Shown here piece by piece: positions 1 to 7,154 of a stretch of DNA of 64,000 nucleotides. Location of the stretch: the NCBI GenBank assembly GCA_020831805.1, contig JAFIFX010000001.1, positions 124,001 through 188,000 on the forward strand, read 5' to 3'. The notes below the pieces were generated by a model that was not told where the DNA came from, ran no database searches, and worked only from the letters and a program-made list of their open reading frames with translations. Position 1 is the stretch's first letter. Each line of letters begins with the position of its first letter. The position numbers were made by a program, and so were the translations under genes. Origin of the DNA: Planctomycetota bacterium. Its GTDB lineage: Bacteria; Planctomycetota; Phycisphaerae; Phycisphaerales; UBA1924.

Positions 1-709
1 CGCCGGAAACCACCGGAACCAGCAGCGGCTGGCCGGGGGGCAGCTCCCCCACCACCGGGGCCACCAAGTCCCGCACCGGCCCGCCCTTGGCGAAATCGAA
101 CTGACGGTAAACCTGTCGCAGCGGCAGGCTGACCGCCGGGTGCTTCGAGGCCTTGCCCTCGCACTTGGAGAGGAACTCGCGGATGATGGCGGCGATCTCG
201 TCGTCCACCGGGCCGCCGTCGCGTTCGCGGGCGGTGGCGCAGGCCGAGCCCTTGAACAGCGGCACGCCCGGGGCGGGCACGAGCACCTCGCCGACGAAGC
301 CGGCGTCGAGCAGTTTCTCAGCCAGGTCGGCGGGGTGGAGGGCGACGAAGCGTTCGGACTCGACGGTCCACTCCGAGCCCTCGTGCAACGCGTTCTCCCA
401 GGCCAGCCGGGCGTCGTCGATCAGGTCGGTCAGGGACTCGGGCATGGGCTCGGCACGCCAGGCCTCGTTGAGCCGGGCGGCCTGCTCGCGGATGGTCATC
501 TCCGATCGGTCCATCGCCAGCGGGCGTTCCTCGGGGTCGAGGCGGTTCAGCTCGGCCAGGGCCATGGCGGTGGCGTGCAGGGCGATGGCCGGGGCGACCG
601 AGTCTTTCCAGCGTTGGCCCTCCTCGGTCTTCGGCAGGGCGAGGGCGGACTGAGCGAACTCGGTCCAGCCGGCGAGCAGGGTGGTCCATGTGACGGGCGC
701 CGTGGGCAT
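1..709 (-). CDS. Hypothetical protein, C-terminus cut by the window edge
   Basis: An open frame of 236 codons from an ATG runs off the left edge of the window. It begins MPTAPVTWTTLLAGW and shows strongly preferred C/G-ending codons, so it looks like a real gene. The protein is soluble in appearance, acidic and alanine/leucine-rich, with no signal peptide, no membrane segment and no motif I recognise. No clear Shine-Dalgarno sequence precedes the ATG. A strong minus-strand terminator hairpin ends only about 30 bases upstream, so the gene either has its own very short leader or is controlled by that hairpin. The function is unknown. Confidence 0.7.
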   Translation of the reverse strand, partial: MPTAPVTWTTLLAGWTEFAQSALALPKTEEGQRWKDSVAPAIALHATAMALAELNRLDPEERPLAMDRSEMTIREQAARLNEAWRAEPMPESLTDLIDDARLAWENALHEGSEWTVESERFVALHPADLAEKLLDAGFVGEVLVPAPGVPLFKGSACATARERDGGPVDDEIAAIIREFLSKCEGKASKHPAVSLPLRQVYRQFDFAKGGPVRDLVAPVVGELPPGQPLLVPVVSG

Positions 710-739
710 GGCGGAGGGTAGGGAACGACGAGCGGCATG

Positions 740-776
740 AAAAAGCCCCCGGGCCGTGGTGGGCATGCCCGGGGGC
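740..776 (-). terminator. Intrinsic terminator (10-bp perfect stem plus T5)
   Basis: On the minus strand a perfect 10-bp G/C stem (745-754 pairing with 767-776, loop of 12) is followed by five T. This is a textbook rho-independent terminator for transcription coming from nrdJ, whose stop lies about 375 bases upstream. It sits about 30 bases before the start codon of the next gene, so it could also act as an attenuator in that gene's leader. Confidence 0.75.
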
Positions 777-1084
777 GGGGGCTGGGGCCCGCGTGACAAG
801 GAGGCAGTCGCGGGCCCCGGCTGGGTGGGTTGTCGCCCCGCTGGGAGGGAGCGGGGCCGGATGGGTCGGCGGCCCGGACGGGGTGGGTCAGGGCGTTCCG
901 TTGGTCGGACACCGGTTCGGGCACCCCTTGGCCTTGCGGCCCGGCCCGTCGTTCGTCCGAAGGTGACGGGGATCGGCTGGTCCTTGCCAATGCCCCGCAG
1001 CGCACACTCCGTTTGCTTGCTGACCGTGCTCCTCCGGGTGGACCCTGTGCTCCGTGCCGGGCCGCCTGCCATCCTGGGTTCTGG

Positions 1085-1107
1085 GCCCCGCGCTGACGCT
1101 TGGGGCT
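1085..1107 (-). repeat. REP-like imperfect palindrome, copy A
   Basis: Read on the minus strand: AGCCCCAAGCGTCAGCGCGG followed by GGC. Four C pair with four G around an inner GC/GC pair closed by a GTCA loop. It has the same outline as the copy at 1118-1137, so the two look like diverged copies of one short intergenic palindrome family lying in tandem after nrdJ. Confidence 0.45.
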
Positions 1108-1117
1108 GGTTGCATAC

Positions 1118-1137
1118 CCCGTCGCTTACGCTCCGGG
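1118..1137 (-). repeat. REP-like imperfect palindrome, copy B
   Basis: Read on the minus strand: CCCGGAGCGTAAGCGACGGG. CCCG pairs with CGGG, two tandem G.A-type mismatches follow, then a GC pair closed by a GTAA tetraloop (GNRA type). It lies 14 bases past the nrdJ stop, where it could stabilise the nrdJ mRNA 3' end. It could equally be a dispersed intergenic repeat. Confidence 0.45.
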
Positions 1138-1151
1138 CTCGTTGAGAGAGA

Positions 1152-4100
1152 TCAGGAGCAGCCCATCGAGTTGCCGCAGTTCAGGCACTTGTAGCAGGTG
1201 CCGGAACGGACGGTGATGGTGCCGCAGACATCGCAGGGGGGCGCATCGCCGGCGGATTCCAGGGCGACCGAGAGGGTCGAGGACTGGGTGGCCGTGTGGG
1301 AGCGCTGGACGATGAGGGTCTGCTCGCCGGCGTGGACACGCTCGCGGGCGTTCCCGCCGCCCCGGGGCTTCATCTCGGCCTCGGACTCGGCGACGATGTG
1401 GCGTGCGTTGCCGGTGGCGATGCGCCGCTCGCCGGCGAGCATCTCGGCCTTCTCGGGCTTGTCGTCCCCGGGACGCTTGGGCGCGTTGGCCTCGCGGTAT
1501 CCGGGGATGAACTCCATGCCCAGCCAGCGGAAGATGTAGTCCACCAGCGACTTGGCGAAGGGGATGTCGCGGTTGGTGGTCATGCCGGCCGGCTCGAAGC
1601 GCTGATGGGTGAACTTCTTGACCAGGCTCTCGAGCGGGACGCCGTACTGCAGGGCGACGGAGGTGGCCGTGCCGAGCGAATCCATCAGGCCGCCGATGGT
1701 CGAGCCTTCCTTGGCCATGGTGATGAACAGCTCGCCGGGCATGCCGTCCTCGTAGATGCCCACGGTCAGGTAGCCCTCGTGGCCGGCGATGTTGAACTTG
1801 TGGGTGATCGAGCGCCGGGTCTCAGGCAGGCGCCGGCGCATCGGGCGGTGGATGATTTCCACTTCCTTCTTCACCACAACCCGGACATTGCCGCCCGAAA
1901 CGGCGCCGACAAGCTCCCCCAGGTCGTCCTCCACCTCCGCGAGGGCGAGGGCGTCGGCGTCGTCCTCGCCGTTCTCTTCCTCGATGTCGGCGTCGGACTT
2001 GACATTCAGGGGCTGGCTGAGCTTGCAGCCGTCGCGGTAGAGGGCGTTGGCCTTGAGGCCCAGTTCCCAGCTCGCCCGGTACGACTCCTTGATGTCCTCA
2101 ACCGTCGCGTCGTGGGGCAGGTTGATGGTCTTGGAGATCGCGCCGGAGATGAAGGGCTGGGCGGCGGCCATCATGCGGATGTGCCCGCCCACCTCGATGA
2201 AGCGCTTGCCGGTCTTGCCGCAGGTGTTCGCGCAGTCGAAGACGGGCAGGTGCTCGTCCCTGAGGTGGGGCGCGCCCTCGACGGTCTGGGTGCCGCAGAT
2301 CAGGCGGTTGAGTTCCTCGATCTGCGAGCCGTTGAGGCCGAGGCGCCGGAGCAGGCTGAAGCCGGGGTCGGCCTTGGCCTGCTCGGGGTCGAAGCCGAGG
2401 CGCTGGAGGGTCTCGTCGCCCAGGCCCCAGGCGTTGAAGGCGAAGCCGAGCTCGAACACGCCGGGCAGGGCCGTGGTGATCTTCTCGAGGTCCTCGTCGG
2501 TCAGGCCCTTCTCGCCGAGCCACTCGTGGAAGGACACGCCCTCGGTGTCGTCGACGCCGGCGGGCATGGGCACATGCAGGTTCAGGGTGCCCAGCAGGTG
2601 GCGGATGATGTCGTCGACCTGGTCGGGGGTGTAACCCAGGGCGGCCAGCGCGGGCCGGACCGAGGCGTTGGCGATCTTGAAGTAGCCGCCGCCGGCGAGC
2701 TTCTTGAACTTGACCAGGGCGAAGTCCGGCTCGACGCCGGTGGTGTCGCAGTCCATCAGCAGGCCGATGGTGCCGGTGGGCGCGATGACGGTGGTCTGGG
2801 CGTTGCGGAAGCCGTGCTTCTCGCCCAGCTCCAGGGCGTCGTCCCAGGCGTCGACGCTGTGCTGGAGCAGCTCCATGGCGTTGCCCAGGGGGACCTTGCG
2901 GTCACGGATCAGGTCATGGTCGATCGGGACCGGGGCGATGCGCAGGTCCTCGTACTCGCCGGAGTCGCGGTCGACGCCCAGGGCGGCGCGCCGGTGGTTG
3001 CGGATGACGCGGAGCATGCTGTCCTTCTCGGGCCCGTAGCCGGGGAAGGCGCCGTGCTCCTTGGCCATCAGGGCCGACATGCGGTAGGACCGGCCGGTGA
3101 GCACCGCGGAAAGGCAGGCGCAGATCGCCCGGCCCTCGTCCGAGTCGTAGGGAATGCCGGCCTGCATCAGCATCGCGCCCAGGTTGGCGTAGCCCAGGCC
3201 CAGGGTGCGGTACTTGTAGCTCAGCTCGGCGATCTCGCGGCTGGGGAAGGCGGCCATCAGCACGCTGATCTCGAGGACCATCGTCCACAGGTCCACGCCG
3301 TGCTCGTAGCGCTCGATGTCGAACTCGCGGGTCTGCGGGTCGTAGAACTTGAGGACATTCAGCGACGCGAGGTTGCACGCCGTGTTGTCCAGGAACATGT
3401 ACTCGCTGCAGGGGTTGGAGGCGTTGATCCGCCCCGCGCCCGGGCAGGTGTGCCAGGCGTTGATCGTCGTGTCGTACTGCACGCCGGGGTCGGCGCACCG
3501 CCACGCGGCGTAGGCGATGTCGTCCCACAGGGCCCGGGCCTTGTAGGTCTTGGCCACCTTGCCGGTCGTGCGGTGGGTGGTGGTCCAGTCCGCGTCGGCG
3601 TCAACGGCGTCGAAGAACGCGTCGGGGATCCGCACCGAGTTGTTCGAGTTCTGGCCCGACACCGTCTGATAGGACTCGCCGTTGAAGTCGTAGTCCAGCT
3701 TCAGGCCCAGGCGGGCGGCCGTCTCGCCGATGGACTCGGGGTCGGACTTGCTGGCCTTCTCGTTCTTGATGGCCTTGAGGCCCTCGACCAGGGCGGCGAC
3801 CTTGATCTCCTCGCGGACCTTCCAGTTGATGAAACTGGCGATGTCCGGGTGGTCCATGTCCAGGCAGACCATCTTGGCGGCCCGGCGGGTGGTGCCGCCG
3901 GACTTGATCGCGCCCGCGGCCCGGTCGCCGATCTTCAGCCACGACATCAGGCCGGAGGACTTGCCCCCGCCCGAGAGGCTCTCGTTCTCCGCCCGCAGGC
4001 CGGAGAAGTTGGTGCCGGTGCCCGAGCCGTACTTGAACAGCCGGGCCTCGCGCAGCCACAGGTCCATGATGCCGCCGTCGTTGACGAGGTCGTCGGACAC

Positions 4101-4679
4101 GGACTGGATGAAGCACGCGTGCGGCTGGGGGTGGGTGTACGCGTCGTCGGCCAGGCGCGGCTCACCGGTCTCGGCGTCGACAATCCAGTGGCCCTGGGCG
4201 GGGCCGGAGATGCCGTAGGCGAAGTTCAGCCCGGTGTTGAACCACTGGGGGCTGTTGGGGGCGCACATCTGGTGGACCATCATGTAGACGAGTTCGTCGT
4301 AGAAGGCCTGGGCGTCTTCGGGGGTGTCGAAGTAGCCGTGGGTCTCGCCCCAGTGGCGCCAGCAGCCGACGAGGCGGTGGATGACCTGGCGGGCGGAACG
4401 CTCGGGACCCTTGGCGACGGTGCCGTCGGCGTCGGTGGCGTTCTTGCCCTCACCGGGCAGGGCGAAGGGCTGCTCCATCTGCGGCACGCCGGCCTTGCGG
4501 AAGTATTTCGAGACCATGATGTCGGTCGCGAGCTGCGACCAGGTCGAGGGCACCTCGGCGTCCTTCATCTCGAACACGACGGAGCCGTCGGGGTTCGAGA
4601 TTTTGGACGAGCGGGTGGTCCACTCGACGCTGGAGAACGGGTTCTGACCTTCCATGGTGAACCGACGGGTGATTTTCAT
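1152..4679 (-). CDS. nrdJ: Adenosylcobalamin-dependent (class II) ribonucleotide reductase
   Basis: Reduces ribonucleotides to deoxyribonucleotides using a B12-generated thiyl radical. The protein is about 1,175 residues, the size of the large NrdJ subfamily. Active-site features are visible: HACFI with a redox cysteine near residue 189, NPCSE (422-426) carrying the radical cysteine, and its redox partner 11 residues later in TACNLASLN. The phosphate-binding loop APTGTIGL is near 633-640. The C-terminus ends in a cysteine-rich tail (CDVCG ... CYKCLNCGNSMGCS) expected to shuttle electrons or bind zinc. The ATG was preferred over a GTG 12 bases upstream because GGGAG (4685-4689) lies 5 bases before it. 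It follows dcd and the low-GC gene in one minus-strand unit, with a 30-base AT-rich gap. Being B12-dependent, the enzyme needs no oxygen-generated radical. Confidence 0.96.
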   Translation of the reverse strand: MKITRRFTMEGQNPFSSVEWTTRSSKISNPDGSVVFEMKDAEVPSTWSQLATDIMVSKYFRKAGVPQMEQPFALPGEGKNATDADGTVAKGPERSARQVIHRLVGCWRHWGETHGYFDTPEDAQAFYDELVYMMVHQMCAPNSPQWFNTGLNFAYGISGPAQGHWIVDAETGEPRLADDAYTHPQPHACFIQSVSDDLVNDGGIMDLWLREARLFKYGSGTGTNFSGLRAENESLSGGGKSSGLMSWLKIGDRAAGAIKSGGTTRRAAKMVCLDMDHPDIASFINWKVREEIKVAALVEGLKAIKNEKASKSDPESIGETAARLGLKLDYDFNGESYQTVSGQNSNNSVRIPDAFFDAVDADADWTTTHRTTGKVAKTYKARALWDDIAYAAWRCADPGVQYDTTINAWHTCPGAGRINASNPCSEYMFLDNTACNLASLNVLKFYDPQTREFDIERYEHGVDLWTMVLEISVLMAAFPSREIAELSYKYRTLGLGYANLGAMLMQAGIPYDSDEGRAICACLSAVLTGRSYRMSALMAKEHGAFPGYGPEKDSMLRVIRNHRRAALGVDRDSGEYEDLRIAPVPIDHDLIRDRKVPLGNAMELLQHSVDAWDDALELGEKHGFRNAQTTVIAPTGTIGLLMDCDTTGVEPDFALVKFKKLAGGGYFKIANASVRPALAALGYTPDQVDDIIRHLLGTLNLHVPMPAGVDDTEGVSFHEWLGEKGLTDEDLEKITTALPGVFELGFAFNAWGLGDETLQRLGFDPEQAKADPGFSLLRRLGLNGSQIEELNRLICGTQTVEGAPHLRDEHLPVFDCANTCGKTGKRFIEVGGHIRMMAAAQPFISGAISKTINLPHDATVEDIKESYRASWELGLKANALYRDGCKLSQPLNVKSDADIEEENGEDDADALALAEVEDDLGELVGAVSGGNVRVVVKKEVEIIHRPMRRRLPETRRSITHKFNIAGHEGYLTVGIYEDGMPGELFITMAKEGSTIGGLMDSLGTATSVALQYGVPLESLVKKFTHQRFEPAGMTTNRDIPFAKSLVDYIFRWLGMEFIPGYREANAPKRPGDDKPEKAEMLAGERRIATGNARHIVAESEAEMKPRGGGNARERVHAGEQTLIVQRSHTATQSSTLSVALESAGDAPPCDVCGTITVRSGTCYKCLNCGNSMGCS

Positions 4680-4684
4680 TACTG

Positions 4685-4689
4685 CTCCC
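4685..4689 (-). promoter_or_regulatory. Shine-Dalgarno site deciding the nrdJ start
   Basis: GGGAG, five bases before the ATG at 4679. An in-frame GTG at 4691 overlaps this site and so is the less likely start. Confidence 0.6.
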
Positions 4690-4709
4690 ACTACTACTAA
4701 TTAATTGTT

Positions 4710-5645
4710 TCAGCTGCCCTTAGCTATCTGGACGAGCTGACGCATGATTGTTTTTGAATCCGCAGCGACTAGAGGCGGAGTTTCGACTATTCCAGCCTCT
4801 AAAATGCTATTACGCCAGTCAGCTGGACTCACATTTGCCCCAGGAATATCGAGCGTTTCAGACAGCGCTCGCGAAAGAGAAATTGAGCGCTCAGCCAGCG
4901 AGTTCAGTTCGAGATCCAACGCAAAATGTCTAAATCTCCGCATATCAAACGGAATTGTGTCGAGCGAATCGCGAGTGAGTAAAATCAGAGGCTTTCCTAA
5001 AGTGATGGCAATACCAATTTCGAGGAATACATTGGGATTACTTGATGTCGTCTCGGCTACAACTACGCCTGCTGACGCTATCCCTTCGTATACATCGACC
5101 ATTACATCGTGACCGACTAAATCGTCAGCACGAACACACTCGATATCGCCAGACACCTTGCCCGCCACGAGCTTGATGTACATCTGAATTTGCCGCGACT
5201 CCTTCTCAGGGGAAAATGGCATAATGAGAAACAGTCGATTCGGGAGGGCTTGAATGGGCCGACGATGGAAGTGGCAACGAGGAACACCCAAATTGTCTGG
5301 CGACGGCGCTCGCTCCGTTCGTAAATTGTAGTGGGAGATGGAAGACACTATTCCAGCCAAACCCGCCAGCGATGATTGAGCAGATCTCAAGTCATTAAAA
5401 TCAACCAAATGAATGTCGCGAAGACCAGAACTGATCTTTGCCTGATGCCACATTGCACCTGGAGATCGCCCGCCTTCTCGCCAATGAGGATCTATACGAT
5501 TAAACAGAACATCACAATTCGCGAGCCATTCGCGGACCCTGCGAGAGAAAACATCTGGGACAAATGAATTGCTTTCCGACAAGCGGGTCCCGTAACTGCC
5601 GAGTCCCGAAAGTTCCTTCAAGGCACTGTCTTGCAGAGTTTCCAT
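4710..5645 (-). CDS. Low-GC protein with C-terminal TIR / nucleoside deoxyribosyltransferase-like domain
   Basis: 311 residues. The C-terminal half has the pattern of the TIR-like/nucleoside 2-deoxyribosyltransferase-like fold: LFLIMPFSPEK (138-148), ADD (173-175), VVVAETTSSNPNVFLEIGIA (194-213), then GKPLILLTRD (217-226). The Glu in NVFLE (209) is at the usual catalytic position. Residues 1-130 match nothing I recognise. Base composition is visibly near 50% GC and codon use is mixed, unlike every neighbour, which suggests recent acquisition. The ATG lies one base after the dcd stop, with AAGGTGG upstream, so it is translationally coupled to dcd, and nrdJ follows 30 bases later. Such domains occur in NAD-consuming antiphage effectors and in nucleoside salvage enzymes. 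Its place between two dNTP genes fits either; substrate unknown. Confidence 0.7.
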   Translation of the reverse strand: METLQDSALKELSGLGSYGTRLSESNSFVPDVFSRRVREWLANCDVLFNRIDPHWREGGRSPGAMWHQAKISSGLRDIHLVDFNDLRSAQSSLAGLAGIVSSISHYNLRTERAPSPDNLGVPRCHFHRRPIQALPNRLFLIMPFSPEKESRQIQMYIKLVAGKVSGDIECVRADDLVGHDVMVDVYEGIASAGVVVAETTSSNPNVFLEIGIAITLGKPLILLTRDSLDTIPFDMRRFRHFALDLELNSLAERSISLSRALSETLDIPGANVSPADWRNSILEAGIVETPPLVAADSKTIMRQLVQIAKGS

Positions 5646-5646
5646 C

Positions 5647-6219
5647 TCAATCCACCTTCGGCAGCGTCAGCCCGCTCTGGTCCTGGTACTTCCCCGCCTT
5701 GTCCGCGTAGGACACGGCGCACACCTCGTCCGCCTTGAGGAACACGAACTGGGCGATGCCCTCGTTCGCGTAGACCTTGGCGGGCAGGGGCGTGGTGTTG
5801 GAGATCTCCAGCGTGACCTTGCCGCGCCACTCGGGCTCCAGCGGCGTGACATTCACGATCAGGCCGCAGCGGGCGTAGGTGCTCTTGCCGACGCACAGCA
5901 CGAGGATGTCGCGGGGGATGTCGAACCATTCCACCGTCTCGCACAGGGCGAAGGAGTTGGGGGGGATGATGACGAAGTTGGCGCCGTGCTCGCGGGTGTC
6001 GACGGTGACCATGAGGTCATCGGTGAAGTTCTTGGGATCGACGACCGAGATGCCGCCGGTGCGCGGGGTGGGGGTGAAGATCTTGAAGACGGGCCCGACG
6101 CGGACGTCGTAGCCATAGGAGGAGACGCCGTAGGAGATCGAGCCGGGGCGCTTGGTGGCCGGCTCGAAGGGCTTGATGTCGATCAGACGCTGGATCTGTG
6201 TGTCGCAAAGAACGCCCAT
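5647..6219 (-). CDS. dcd: dCTP deaminase
   Basis: Deaminates dCTP to dUTP, feeding dTMP synthesis. The 190-residue length is typical of the trimeric Dcd/dUTPase fold. The family core is clear: [20 protein letters not shown] followed by [13 protein letters not shown], with the catalytic Glu in TLEISN, and then [10 protein letters not shown]. The N-terminus [13 protein letters not shown] matches the usual MxxLsDxxIxxxi start. Whether it also hydrolyses dUTP (bifunctional type) cannot be decided from sequence alone. It heads a minus-strand unit with the TIR-like gene (1-base gap) and nrdJ. This makes a compact deoxynucleotide-supply cluster, apart from the foreign-looking middle gene. Confidence 0.95.
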   Translation of the reverse strand: MGVLCDTQIQRLIDIKPFEPATKRPGSISYGVSSYGYDVRVGPVFKIFTPTPRTGGISVVDPKNFTDDLMVTVDTREHGANFVIIPPNSFALCETVEWFDIPRDILVLCVGKSTYARCGLIVNVTPLEPEWRGKVTLEISNTTPLPAKVYANEGIAQFVFLKADEVCAVSYADKAGKYQDQSGLTLPKVD

Positions 6220-6347
6220 GGGTCGCTCCGTCGTGTGGCCGGGGGTGAGCCGGCGGGTGTTCCACGCGTGCCGGCTCCGCCGGCGTGCGTGCTCCTTGTC
6301 TCACGGCGCGTGACCGCCCGCCCGTCGCGGCTGGCCGCGGGGGCTGG

Positions 6348-6371
6348 TGGGAACACGCCGTCCTGCGTGCG
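6348..6371 (+). repeat. Imperfect direct repeat, copy 1
   Basis: Begins TGGGAACACGCCGTCC and ends GCGTGCG. It is matched by 6997-7023 with a 2-base insertion after GAACAC and a few differences in the middle. Role unknown. Confidence 0.4.
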
Positions 6372-6996
6372 GGCTCGCCCCCCCAGGGAAAGAGGGAGCG
6401 GCCTGCGGCTCCGAACGCCCCGCCCACCGGGGTTGTTCGAAGCAATGGGCTGACCGGATCATTTTACGAACAGATTCCGGACACACAAGCCCAAGTTTCA
6501 AATCCGGTCCGATGGTGTTCTCATCGAACGCGACCACAAGGGATTGGGTTCGGACCAAATGGCACGACGAGATCCGGGGGGCCGTGTGGACAACCTGTCG
6601 GTTGTTTCCAAGCCCTGATCTGACCGTGACTTCTGGTGCGCGACCTCCCCGATTCCTGTGCGGGTGACCCCTATATATCGGCGGTCCACCGGGCCAGCAC
6701 TGTAGCGGGACACAAGGGATTGCGTAAGTCTTCTTCCGATCTTTTTGCGACTTTTTTTGTTCGGGTCCGGGTCGCGCCCGAACGGCCCGGGCCCGCCCGG
6801 CACGCGCAACCCTTGCCCGCGGACCCGGGACCGGGCCTCAAGTCCCGGTTTTGCGGAGGGTTGACGCGGGCGGCGTGGTCGATCGGGCAACCGCCCCACC
6901 CCTGGATAGGGCTTTCTCAAAAACCGGTCATCTTCCGAAAATAGTGGCATCGGGCGAGCAGACCATTCGGTGGATATCCACAAACCAGCGGCGGAA

Positions 6997-7023
6997 TGGG
7001 AACACACGCCGTCCGGGCGTGCG
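6997..7023 (+). repeat. Imperfect direct repeat, copy 2
   Basis: Begins TGGGAACACACGCCGTCC and ends GCGTGCG. Partner of 6348-6371, in the same non-coding stretch and the same orientation. Confidence 0.4.
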
Positions 7024-7154
7024 TACCTCCGTAGGATCATGCCGCGATCGGCGCGAGTGCTGCGGCGGATGACGCGGGCGCGAAGAATCGACGCAGGCCC
7101 GACGGACACGCGGATACGCGGGCATGCGGGCGGCTTGGCATATAGAAGAAGAGG

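Larger units (their letters stand above)
710..1151. other. Non-coding stretch between nrdJ and the left-edge gene
   Basis: About 440 bases without a credible gene. It holds the terminator at 740-776 and two related REP-like imperfect palindromes at 1085-1137. The remaining 300 bases are G/C-rich with no frame showing protein-like composition. I see no tRNA, and no riboswitch core that I recognise. Confidence 0.5.
6220..7154. other. Long non-coding stretch upstream of dcd and of the FlgI-like gene
   Basis: About 935 bases between divergent genes with no credible coding frame. It is patchier in composition than the rest, with short A/T-rich runs at 6727-6762 (including T7) and 6669-6677 (ctatatatc). 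I see two DnaA-box-like nonamers, at 6585-6593 (reverse strand TTGTCCACA) and 6974-6982 (ATATCCACA). There is also an imperfect direct repeat of about 25 bases (6348-6371 and 6997-7023). It presumably carries the promoters for dcd and for the plus-strand gene. No RNA gene was recognised. Confidence 0.5.

Noticed and set aside
777-1151. Cobalamin riboswitch linked to nrdJ
   Set aside because: The region is downstream, not upstream, of nrdJ, and no B12-box-like sequence was seen there or before dcd.
1296-4700. Open frame of over 1,100 codons opposite nrdJ
   Set aside because: It mirrors the codon pattern of nrdJ on the other strand and is a Gly/Val/Leu/His/Asp-rich translation with no motif. 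High GC removes stop codons from the antisense frame. nrdJ has clear catalytic motifs.
6585-6982. Replication origin
   Set aside because: Only two imperfect DnaA boxes about 390 bases apart, and no dnaA, dnaN or gyrase gene nearby. Kept only as a weak finding.
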